A stretch of 5,346 nucleotides of DNA from Balneolaceae bacterium (GCA_007118525.1 SKRK01000309.1:1-5346), one strand, 5' to 3'; shown: positions 1 through 5,299, counted from the first letter of the stretch. Numbers and translations: made by a program. The notes: generated by a model from the letters alone, not told the origin.

Positions 1-105
1 GAACCTCCCGGAATCCTGTTCTACCGGGTTGATGATGAAGTGCATATTCAAATTAAAGTAGTTCTTGAACGTCAAAATAGTGAAGGGAATATTATTAATA
101 ATTGA
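1..105 (+). CDS. 3' end of an upstream gene, possibly a YceI-like secreted protein (partial)
   Basis: Frame 1 is open from the window edge to a TGA at 103-105 and gives the last 34 residues of a protein whose start lies outside the window. The visible tail, around FYRVDDEVHIQIKVVLER, alternates hydrophobic and polar residues like a closing beta-strand. It resembles the last strand of YceI-family lipocalin-like periplasmic proteins, where an 'I/L-F-hydrophobic-K/R-V-x-D-E-V' segment is common in Bacteroidota members. YceI-like genes are often found beside DUF5777 genes in this group, which supports the idea. Only the C-terminus is present, so the family call is tentative; that this is the end of a real gene is more secure. 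The next gene starts 16 nt after the stop, so the two are probably co-transcribed. Confidence 0.6.
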   Translation, partial: EPPGILFYRVDDEVHIQIKVVLERQNSEGNIINN

Positions 106-120
106 ACACCGGATGACAAG

Positions 121-975
121 ATGAAAATTTCAGCATCATTTGGATTACTAATAAGCACCATTACTCTCATCCTATTGCAGGATGTGACCCATGCGCAGCT
201 TCCCCGTGAGCGCGTCGAGCTTGATGAACCTGTGGATAATATATTTTGGGCAACCTCAAATATCGGTGTCAGCACGGTTAGAAACCTCTCTGCCCGGAAT
301 CTGAATACAACTATAATTCACACATTCGGGCTGGTAAATGGCGGGGTTGAGCAATTTTTCGGGCTGGATGACGGAGCCAATACGCGAATTGGCCTCGACT
401 ACGGAATCACCGACCGTCTTTCGGCCGGTATTGGAAGAATGACCAGAAATAAAATTGTGGATATACGAGGAAAATTCAACATCCTCAGGCAAACTACAAG
501 CGGCAGCACACCGGTTGATCTTGCTCTTAAAGTTACAACCGGTATAAACACAACGCCGGGTATCGGGTTTGATTTTTCAGACAGGCTCAGCTACCTGGTT
601 TCTGTCATGGCTGCCCGGAAGTTTAACCAATTCAGCCTGCAGCTCACTCCAATGCTTGCACACTTCAACACGGTGTCCCCTGGTAATCCAAATCAGCTGA
701 TCGGGTTGGGTATACTGAGCAATTACGAATTGAATGACCGATTTTCAATAAGCGCAGAGTATTTGCCTGTAATCGGAAAAAGAAATCCAGGGACCCGAAA
801 TACACTGGGTGCGGCACTAAATATCGATACGGGCGGACACATCTTTCAGCTCTTTTTTACCAGCTCACAATGGCATGGAGAGCAGTATATCATGGCCAAC
901 AACCGCGACCGTTTCCTGGATGGTGATTTCCGGTTTGGCTTTAATATTCACAGAGTTTTTGGTTTAGGCAGATGA
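121..975 (+). CDS. DUF5777-family secreted beta-barrel protein
   Basis: This is a complete 284-residue protein. Residues 1-25 form a signal peptide (MKIS, a hydrophobic core to about residue 19, then THA before Gln26), so signal peptidase I probably cleaves after Ala25. The mature part is rich in short amphipathic strands separated by turns (GLDYGITDRLSAGIGR at 91-106, FDFSDRLSYLVSVMAAR at 150-166, ILSNYELNDRFSISAEYLP at 198-216). It ends in a strand of the type DFRFGFNIHRVFGL. The block HTFGLVNGG-EQFFGLDDGANTRIGLDYG at about 67-95 is the recognisable DUF5777 signature. The family is predicted to form an outer-membrane barrel of unknown function and usually sits beside YceI-like or cytochrome genes. 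The start at 121 is the only good ATG: the ATG at 113 opens a four-codon frame. No clear Shine-Dalgarno is present. Confidence 0.85.
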   Translation: MKISASFGLLISTITLILLQDVTHAQLPRERVELDEPVDNIFWATSNIGVSTVRNLSARNLNTTIIHTFGLVNGGVEQFFGLDDGANTRIGLDYGITDRLSAGIGRMTRNKIVDIRGKFNILRQTTSGSTPVDLALKVTTGINTTPGIGFDFSDRLSYLVSVMAARKFNQFSLQLTPMLAHFNTVSPGNPNQLIGLGILSNYELNDRFSISAEYLPVIGKRNPGTRNTLGAALNIDTGGHIFQLFFTSSQWHGEQYIMANNRDRFLDGDFRFGFNIHRVFGLGR

Positions 976-1014
976 GAAGTTTTGAAACGCTTTAACAATA
1001 TTAGGAATTGGGAG

Positions 1015-1041
1015 GCAACCCTTTACATCAATCTCTTGTAT
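1015..1041 (+). promoter_or_regulatory. Candidate ECF-type promoter of the sigma/anti-sigma operon
   Basis: The segment GGCAACC (1014-1020) contains the AAC core typical of ECF -35 elements. It is followed after 17 nt by GTAT (1038-1041), a weak -10 candidate. This would start transcription near 1047-1050, about 55 nt before the sigma start, and would let the sigma factor drive its own operon as most ECF factors do. An overlapping housekeeping-like alternative is TTTACA (1022-1027), 17 nt, TAAATA (1045-1050). Both calls rest on short matches by eye. Confidence 0.25.
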
Positions 1042-1065
1042 TGCTAAATAGGGTATAGATGTAAA
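1022..1065. repeat. 44-nt imperfect inverted repeat upstream of the sigma gene
   Basis: TTTACATC at 1022-1029 is the exact reverse complement of GATGTAAA at 1058-1065. Continuing inward after single mismatches, 1031-1032 pair with 1055-1056, 1034-1039 pair with 1048-1053 (three G-U wobbles in RNA), and 1041 pairs with 1046. A small loop, TGCT, remains. The wobbles favour pairing in top-strand RNA: on the bottom strand they become A-C mismatches. No U-run follows, so it does not look like an intrinsic terminator. It may be a leader or intercistronic RNA hairpin after the DUF5777 gene, or a DNA operator over the sigma promoter. Confidence 0.5.
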
Positions 1066-1104
1066 TCACTGTTTAACCATAATTCCGCCGAAACCAAAAT
1101 ATTC

Positions 1105-1653
1105 TTGCTAGGCAAAATTATCAAAGGATGCCGGAAACGGAAAAGAAGGAGCCAAAAAGAGCTCTACGAAATGTTCTATGCCTATGGGTTGAGCATAACG
1201 CTCCGGTATGCCAACTCACGGGATGAAGGAGTTGAAATCCTGAATGATGCCTTTATGAAAGTGTTTGACAATATCCGTTCATATGACACCAATCGACCAT
1301 TTAAACCCTGGTTCCGCCGGATCGTAGTCAATACAGCAATTAATCATTACCACAAAAACAAAAAACAGCGAGACTGGCCGGAAGTTACGCTCAGTGAGAA
1401 TAACCTGAAAGAACAAGAGAACATCATAAGCGGCATCACTTACAGGGAGATGATTGAGATGGTTCAACAACTGACGCCTGCATACAGAACTGTTTTTAAC
1501 CTCTATGTGATTGACGGATATACCCATCAGGAGATCGCGAACCGTCTTGATATTGCCGTGGGCACCTCAAAGTCGAACCTGGCCAGGGCAAAACAGAATC
1601 TTAGAGTCATTTTGGAAAAAAATTTAACAGAACACAGATACGATGGCCGATAA
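1105..1653 (+). CDS. ECF-type RNA polymerase sigma factor (sigma-70 family)
   Basis: This 182-residue protein has only sigma regions 2 and 4, as in group 4 (ECF) factors, and would direct RNA polymerase to a small stress or envelope regulon. Region 2 covers about residues 16-85 (KELYEMFY, LRYANSRDEGVEILNDAF, and PWFRRIVVNTAINHYHK, which matches the core-binding and -10-melting helices). Region 4 covers about 115-168 (QQLTPAYRTVFNLYVIDGYT, then the helix-turn-helix HQEIANRLDIAVGTSKSNL) and reads the -35 element. An in-frame TAA at 1045-1047 limits the 5' end. TTG at 1105 is the best start because the only nearby ATG, at 1171, would remove the KELYE part of region 2; CTG at 1069 is less likely. 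No Shine-Dalgarno is visible. The stop overlaps the next gene by 11 nt, so translation of the sigma factor and its presumed inhibitor is probably coupled. Confidence 0.9.
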   Translation: MLGKIIKGCRKRKRRSQKELYEMFYAYGLSITLRYANSRDEGVEILNDAFMKVFDNIRSYDTNRPFKPWFRRIVVNTAINHYHKNKKQRDWPEVTLSENNLKEQENIISGITYREMIEMVQQLTPAYRTVFNLYVIDGYTHQEIANRLDIAVGTSKSNLARAKQNLRVILEKNLTEHRYDGR

Positions 1654-2914
1654 TAAAAATCATACCGACCAACTCGAAAGGCTTTTTCGAATGAAGGCTG
1701 AAGATTATGATATCCGTTTCCGGGAGGAGGACTGGAATAAACTAGAGCCGAAACTGGATCTGCAGGATGCCCGGATCGCCTACAGGCGAAAAGTGCGTTT
1801 ACTGGCTGCTGCTTTATTTTTGGTCGTTTCCCTGGTGGGTTATTTTACCTATGATAACTACAACCGACTGAATCAGATCAGTGAACAGCTCACCGATGAG
1901 CAGTTAGCTGTACCACAACTGCCGCCCGTGATTGGTGAATTTCCATCTGCCGATTCAGAAACGGATGAAGCTGCAGCACCAGAAGCTGCAGCCGCCATAG
2001 ATCCCCTGGCTGATCTTCAATCAGACAGAACCGGAACCGGGGATGTTGACCCTGCAGCTTCAAATCAAACCGCAATAGAATCAATCGATCCGGAACACAC
2101 AGACCATAAAACAGTTCCGGTTAGCCGTGAAGGTACAGGCTTAGTTGACATCAGCCGGCTGGCCTATTCCCAATCAGACATGAACAGGAAGGCTTTACAT
2201 CCTGCCTCAATGGGGCAAAGAGCTGTCCATCAGCCTGAAGATATCATATCGCCGGTAACTGTATCTGAAGCAAAAAAACTTGTCCAAGCTTCGCCGGTTT
2301 ATGAGACGGTGCGTGGTGAAGATCACACTTCCCGGTTCAGTTTCAACCTAGTTACGGCGCCCGACATGAGCACTGTAAGTTCTTTATCAAATTTTAGCGA
2401 TCCCGGGTATAAATTTGGAGTTACCCTTGAATACTCACTCACTTCAAGGCTGTCCATCTCAGCCGGAGTTCTGCAGACCCTTGTAAAATATTCGGCACAA
2501 AGCAGCCAGTATAATCCGCCGGTCTACTGGGCAGGCGGTATCTCTCCGGATGAAATAACAGCAGAGTGCCTGCTATTTGACATCCCGGTTACAATGAAGT
2601 ACAATTTTCTGAATTTTAACCGTTCAAGGTTTTTCGCCACTGCCGGACTCTCGTCCTACTTTATGCAGAGCGAGGATTACTTCTTCAGCTATAATGAGGA
2701 AGTACCCGGACAGGCAGAGAACTGGAGCGGGCGCACCGGTACCCGCCACTGGTTGAGTAATGCGGGGTTTTCAATCGGGTATGAATTCGATATTCGTTCC
2801 AACTGGAGTCTGCGTGCCGAACCATTTATGAAAATACCGTTAAAAGAGGTAGGCTGGGGCAATGTAAAGCTCTATTCCACAGGGAGTTTTATCTCCCTGA
2901 ATTACAGGCTTTGA
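1643..2914 (+). CDS. Anti-sigma-like protein fused to an outer-membrane beta-barrel (Dma-like)
   Basis: This 423-residue protein appears to span both membranes. Residues 1-50 are charged and cytoplasmic (LERLFRMKAEDYDIRFREEDWNKLEPKL resembles the short sigma-binding segments of Bacteroidota anti-sigma proteins, where a Trp precedes a helix). Residues 52-70 form a single inner-membrane helix (LLAAALFLVVSLVGYF) preceded by basic RRK, which fits an N-in orientation. Residues 71-228 are a low-complexity periplasmic linker rich in Ala, Pro, Asp, Glu and Ser. Residues 231-423 form amphipathic strands (FGVTLEYSLTSRLSISAGVL, FDIPVTMKYNF, FATAGLSSYF, FSIGYEFDI, WSLRAEPFMKIPL, FISLNYRL), as in small outer-membrane barrels. 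There is no cleavable signal peptide. The arrangement matches dual membrane-spanning anti-sigma (Dma) factors of Bacteroides. Binding to the sigma factor encoded just upstream is inferred from the 11-nt overlap and the layout. Being only a porin-like protein is less likely given the N-terminal half. Confidence 0.82.
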   Translation: MADNKNHTDQLERLFRMKAEDYDIRFREEDWNKLEPKLDLQDARIAYRRKVRLLAAALFLVVSLVGYFTYDNYNRLNQISEQLTDEQLAVPQLPPVIGEFPSADSETDEAAAPEAAAAIDPLADLQSDRTGTGDVDPAASNQTAIESIDPEHTDHKTVPVSREGTGLVDISRLAYSQSDMNRKALHPASMGQRAVHQPEDIISPVTVSEAKKLVQASPVYETVRGEDHTSRFSFNLVTAPDMSTVSSLSNFSDPGYKFGVTLEYSLTSRLSISAGVLQTLVKYSAQSSQYNPPVYWAGGISPDEITAECLLFDIPVTMKYNFLNFNRSRFFATAGLSSYFMQSEDYFFSYNEEVPGQAENWSGRTGTRHWLSNAGFSIGYEFDIRSNWSLRAEPFMKIPLKEVGWGNVKLYSTGSFISLNYRL

Positions 2915-3112
2915 GCAGACACATGCAGGCAGTGTTATCGCTTCATGTATAAAGGATGTGCACTGCGAATTAAATTCCAAAACACTACCCTCTCCCCTAT
3001 AGCTCTGAACGAAACTATGCATGTTACCTGTAAAGAAGATCAAATACGATCAGCAAATCAGCGTTAAATAATCAACTTGAGACTGTTTATATAGATTGTA
3101 TTTTTTTACAGC

Positions 3113-3142
3113 CTTGCAAATAACCCTGAAAATGTTAGATTG
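3113..3142 (+). promoter_or_regulatory. Candidate promoter of the first toxin-antitoxin pair
   Basis: CTTG (3113-3116), 19 nt and TAGATTG (3136-3142) resemble the Bacteroidota TTTG-N19-TAnnTTTG promoter with one T missing in each box. Transcription would start within a few bases of the ATG at 3151, giving an almost leaderless mRNA. A sigma-70-like alternative lies upstream: TTGAGA (3077-3082), 16 nt, TATTTT (3099-3104). Neither has been tested, and the sequence does not clearly favour one. The rest of 2915-3150 holds no gene I can support. Confidence 0.3.
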
Positions 3143-3150
3143 AACAGACC

Positions 3151-3366
3151 ATGAGTAATCCAATCACTATAGAAAACCTGACTACAAACGAGAAAATAGA
3201 ACTCATGGAAAAACTATGGGCGGATCTTTCCGCATCGCCGGATTACTCACCGCCGGCTTGGCACGGAGAGGAACTAACCCGGCGAAAGAATGCAGTGGAA
3301 GAAGGCCTTGAGACCTACACGGACTGGGATAAAGTGAAAGAGGAGATTCGAAAAGAGATCTCATGA
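3151..3366 (+). CDS. Antitoxin, putative addiction module component family
   Basis: This 71-residue acidic protein is of normal length for the PF09720/TIGR02574 addiction-module family. The N-terminal helix LTTNEKIELMEKLWADL (residues 10-26) gives the family pattern 'L-S/T-x-x-E-(R/K)-x-x-L-x-x-x-L-W-x-x-L'. It is followed by PPAWHGEELTRRKNAVEEG (34-52), the usual region with W and paired Arg, and then DWDKVKEEIRKEI near the end, which probably wraps the toxin. The protein should bind and neutralise the RelE/ParE-type toxin encoded next. There is no obvious DNA-binding domain, as is usual in this family. The genes overlap by 4 nt (ATGA, 3363-3366), so they are translationally coupled. ATG 3151 fits the family N-terminus; no Shine-Dalgarno precedes it. 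Confidence 0.88.
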   Translation: MSNPITIENLTTNEKIELMEKLWADLSASPDYSPPAWHGEELTRRKNAVEEGLETYTDWDKVKEEIRKEIS

Positions 3367-3665
3367 CCATTAGCATTCTTGGCCCGGCAAAGAGAGATTT
3401 AATAAATGGGTTTCATTTCTATGAAAAACAGCTTCCGGGACTTGGCAGTTATTTTCTGGATTCAATTTATTCTGATATTGATTCATTAGTGATCTATTCA
3501 GGTATTCACCCAATCAAATTTGATTACTACTGTATGTTATCAAAGCGGTTTCCATTCGCCATTTATTATAAAATAGAAGAAAATAATGTATTCATTGATG
3601 CCATTCTTGATTGCAGGCAAAACCCTGATAAAACAGAAAAGAGGTTAGGCGGTAATCCTAAATAA
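3363..3665 (+). CDS. RelE/ParE-family toxin
   Basis: This 100-residue protein has the standard length and pattern of the ParE/RelE toxin fold. AKRDLINGFHFYEKQLPGLG (residues 9-28) is the N-terminal helical hairpin with the typical 'A-x-x-D-L-x-x-(x)-x-x-Y-Y/E-x-Q-x-P-G-L-G' spacing. FLDSIYSDIDSLV (31-43) is the second helix. KRFPFAIYYKIEENNVFIDAILDCRQNP (61-88) is the beta-sheet core ending in the family 'R-x-(N/D)-P'. The usual Arg before the FPF strand ('yRr..lkrFPY') is replaced by YYCMLSK, leaving only the Lys-Arg at 61-62. Family members either cut ribosome-bound mRNA or poison gyrase, and the sequence does not decide between them. It starts inside the antitoxin stop (ATGA), so expression follows that of the antitoxin. 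Confidence 0.88.
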   Translation: MTISILGPAKRDLINGFHFYEKQLPGLGSYFLDSIYSDIDSLVIYSGIHPIKFDYYCMLSKRFPFAIYYKIEENNVFIDAILDCRQNPDKTEKRLGGNPK

Positions 3666-3691
3666 AAGAACGCCGCCGAAGCGATTATTTT

Positions 3692-3703
3692 AACTATATA
3701 GTT
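3692..3703. promoter_or_regulatory. Operator candidate 1, perfect 12-bp palindrome AACTATATAGTT
   Basis: AACTATATAGTT is a perfect palindrome in the AT-rich region upstream of the MqsR-like toxin. It reads AACTA-N2-TAGTT, the same geometry as the E. coli MqsA operator AACCT-N2-4-AGGTT with two bases changed per half-site. It lies 72-83 bp upstream of the toxin start, so it could be a distal autoregulatory site for the MqsA-like antitoxin. Confidence 0.5.
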
Positions 3704-3723
3704 GATTATTTATAGATATTTGA

Positions 3724-3743
3724 ACTATATTAAACTTTATAGT
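3724..3743. promoter_or_regulatory. Operator candidate 2, ACTATA-N8-TATAGT
   Basis: ACTATA (3724-3729) and TATAGT (3738-3743) form a perfect 6-bp inverted repeat with an 8-bp spacer. Each arm repeats the half-site of the palindrome at 3692-3703, and the eight bases AACTATAT recur exactly at 3692-3699 and 3723-3730, 31 bp apart or about three helical turns. The right arm abuts the candidate -10 element, so bound repressor would block polymerase. Confidence 0.45.
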
Positions 3744-3751
3744 GTTATAAG
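3743..3751 (+). promoter_or_regulatory. Extended -10 promoter element of the second toxin-antitoxin module
   Basis: TGTTATAAG matches the extended -10 consensus TGnTATAAT with one mismatch. Extended -10 promoters need little or no -35; TTGAAC at 3720-3725 is 20 nt upstream, which is longer than usual. Transcription would begin near 3758 and give a leader of about 17 nt before the GTG at 3775. Operator candidate 2 ends at its first base. Confidence 0.4.
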
Positions 3752-3774
3752 ATTCGAGAATAATAAACATTTAA

Positions 3775-4125
3775 GTGACCAAGCAAAGTGATGTCGAACA
3801 GTTTCTAAACCAATTCAAAATAAAGCTGAAAGTATTTGATGTGGTCTATATTGGCCGTGACAAAAATGCCCAGGCATTACTTGATATGGAATGGGTCCCG
3901 GCAGCACGTACTAAAATTCTTGAAAACCTGGAAACCGATGATTACAGTGAAGGCCCATTGGAAGAGACTATACATGGAGCCGGAAACATGTGGGTATTCG
4001 GTAAGAAAATTTCAGGAAGCGAGATATACATCAAAATAGCGATGGGTCAACAGAACAACAGCGTAATTTGCATCTCTTTTCATAAAGCGGAACAACCGCT
4101 TAAATACCCGTTTAAAGAATCGTAA
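3775..4125 (+). CDS. MqsR-like toxin (putative mRNA interferase)
   Basis: This 116-residue protein lies directly before an MqsA-like antitoxin. By eye it follows MqsR throughout: NAQALLDMEW (31-40) corresponds to the 'ttrsALl.a..lG' helix, RTKILENLETDDYSEGP (45-61) to 'nviigLsesDFyks', MWVFGK (72-77) to the 'iWQDVY' region, SEIYIKI (82-88) to 'GqVYLKI', and CISFHKAE (99-106) to 'lIVSFKEK'. Tyr85 and Lys104 align with E. coli MqsR Tyr81 and Lys96. The Gln68 and Lys56 positions appear not to be conserved. If active it would cut mRNA as RelE-like interferases do. An in-frame TAA at 3772-3774 directly precedes the GTG at 3775, and the next in-frame ATG (residue 38) would delete a third of the protein, so the GTG start is well supported. 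The tail after the core (LKYPFKES) is longer than in E. coli MqsR. A divergent, family-specific toxin activity is possible. Confidence 0.75.
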   Translation: MTKQSDVEQFLNQFKIKLKVFDVVYIGRDKNAQALLDMEWVPAARTKILENLETDDYSEGPLEETIHGAGNMWVFGKKISGSEIYIKIAMGQQNNSVICISFHKAEQPLKYPFKES

Positions 4126-4147
4126 CATTGTTTATCAAACCGTGCCT

Positions 4148-5155
4148 ATGAAAAGTCCATTCACCGGTGGCGAAACCGAACTCGTTCGCGAACCGAAATC
4201 TTTAGAGTTCAGGAAAGAATCATTTGAAATTATACATCACTCATACCGATGTATAGATACCGGAGAGTATTTTACGAACGATGAGCTGGATCAGGTGAAT
4301 ATCACCCAGGTTCATAATAAGTACCGAGAGAAACACAACATTCCGTTTCCCGATCAAATTATTTCAATTCGGGATAAATACGGGCTTTCAGCTGCTAAAA
4401 TGTCTGAAATTTTAGGCTTTGGGATAAATACATATCGTAATTATGAAGGCGGGGAAGTACCACAGGCTTCGAACGGAAAATTGATCAAACTGGCAGCAAA
4501 TCCAGAAAAGTTCAAAAGTTTGGTAGAAATAAGTGATGGCTTATCTGAAAAAGAACAGAAAAAATTATCAGATAAGATTGATCTGATTATTGAGCAGGAA
4601 AAAGATTCTGATGAAAGATTGTTGAAGCAGCTATTGTCGTATAAATTTCAAACACCGAATGTTTTCACAGGTTATCGGGATATACAATTTGAAAAATTCA
4701 GCAATATGATCATCTATTTTGCTGAGACCCTTCAACCATTTAAAACAAAATTGAATAAGCTTCTTTTCTATTCTGATTTTCTTACTTACAAAAAAACAGG
4801 CTTTTCAATTAGTGGGTGTAATTACAGGGCTATCGAATTGGGACCGGTTCCTAATGGATATGACACTTTATTCGAATATTTTAAAAGGAATGAGCTTTTT
4901 AATATTGACTATATCGAATTTGATAACCGGGAAAATATAGGAGAACAGTTTGTTCCTAATCCTCAAAAGGCATTTGATAAAGATCTATTCACAAAAACTG
5001 AAATTGAATGTTTAAATTGCATAGCTTCCTTTTTCAAAGATGCCAGCAGTGAGGATATCATCGATGCAAGCCATAAAGAAAAAGCCTGGGAACAAAGAGA
5101 AAAGAAAAAAGAGTTGATTGAGTATGATTATGCTTTTGATTTGAGCATCAATTAA
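4148..5155 (+). CDS. MqsA-like antitoxin with helix-turn-helix and C-terminal Panacea (SocA/DUF4065-like) domain
   Basis: This 335-residue protein is numbered here from ATG 4148; a GTG two codons earlier (4142) is possible, but MKSPFTGGE aligns with the MqsA start MKCPVC. Residues 1-57 resemble the MqsA zinc-binding domain. The zinc motif is degenerate: Ser3/Thr6 replace the first CxxC and Cys35-x-x-Thr38 replaces the second. Residues 68-106 (IRDKYGLSAAKMSEILGFGI, then NTYRNYEGGEVP) form the MqsA-type helix-turn-helix. Asn94 matches DNA-contacting Asn97 of MqsA, while the Arg101 position is Asn98. Residues about 134-163 are a charged helix. Residues about 183-316 are a Panacea domain (KTKLNKLLFYSDFLTYKKTG, CNYRAIELGPVPNGYDTLF, SHKEKAW), which neutralises toxins in SocAB and PanAT systems. 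It starts 22 nt after the toxin stop. It probably both blocks the toxin and represses the operon. Codon use is AT-rich compared with bases 1-2914, which may indicate transfer. Confidence 0.85.
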   Translation: MKSPFTGGETELVREPKSLEFRKESFEIIHHSYRCIDTGEYFTNDELDQVNITQVHNKYREKHNIPFPDQIISIRDKYGLSAAKMSEILGFGINTYRNYEGGEVPQASNGKLIKLAANPEKFKSLVEISDGLSEKEQKKLSDKIDLIIEQEKDSDERLLKQLLSYKFQTPNVFTGYRDIQFEKFSNMIIYFAETLQPFKTKLNKLLFYSDFLTYKKTGFSISGCNYRAIELGPVPNGYDTLFEYFKRNELFNIDYIEFDNRENIGEQFVPNPQKAFDKDLFTKTEIECLNCIASFFKDASSEDIIDASHKEKAWEQREKKKELIEYDYAFDLSIN

Positions 5156-5199
5156 GAGCAGCTTTTCTTTATCTCAATCCAAACCCCATTTAATTCTCA

Positions 5200-5217
5200 A
5201 GGTTAAACGAATAACCT
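5200..5217. repeat. Perfect 6-bp inverted repeat AGGTTA-N6-TAACCT
   Basis: AGGTTA (5200-5205) and TAACCT (5212-5217) are exact reverse complements around a 6-nt loop, 45 bp after the antitoxin stop. The arms contain AGGTT and AACCT, the classical MqsA half-sites, but in the opposite order and with a wider spacer. It could form a short 3'-end hairpin. No U-run follows it on either strand, so it is not a normal terminator. Confidence 0.4.
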
Positions 5218-5299
5218 CCGCAATCCTCTCAGGAAATCAACTCCCTCACCTTCAAGTCCAACTCTTAAGAAACATCAAAATCAATCCACACAACTCAAG

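Noticed and set aside
976..1010. TTTG (981-984) with TAGGAATTG (1002-1010) as a Bacteroidota promoter
   Set aside because: The second box has four bases instead of two between TA and TTG, and the spacer is 17 rather than 19.
2880..2899. Perfect 7-bp hairpin CAGGGAG-TTTTAT-CTCCCTG
   Set aside because: It lies inside the last codons of the barrel gene and is not followed by a T-run, so a terminator call is not supported. The codons encode a normal last barrel strand.
2915..2966. GCAGTG (2929-2934) and CACTGC (2961-2966) as a terminator for the sigma/anti-sigma operon
   Set aside because: The 26-nt gap is too long, the arms are only 6 bp, and no T-tract follows.
2840..3043. Bottom-strand open frame of 67 codons
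   Set aside because: It overlaps the well-supported barrel gene, has no recognisable motif and no family resemblance. The same applies to the bottom-strand frames at 72-275, 256-492, 1279-1527 and 1890-2084.
3671..3690. CGC...GCG stem followed by ATTATTTT as a terminator of the first toxin-antitoxin pair
   Set aside because: Only three base pairs form, too short to call.
3836..4039. Second + strand frame inside the MqsR-like toxin gene
   Set aside because: It is an out-of-frame shadow of the toxin gene with no family resemblance.
4142..4147. GTG at 4142 as start of the MqsA-Panacea gene
   Set aside because: The ATG two codons later gives MKSPFT, which aligns with the MqsA N-terminus MKCPVC, and no Shine-Dalgarno favours the GTG.
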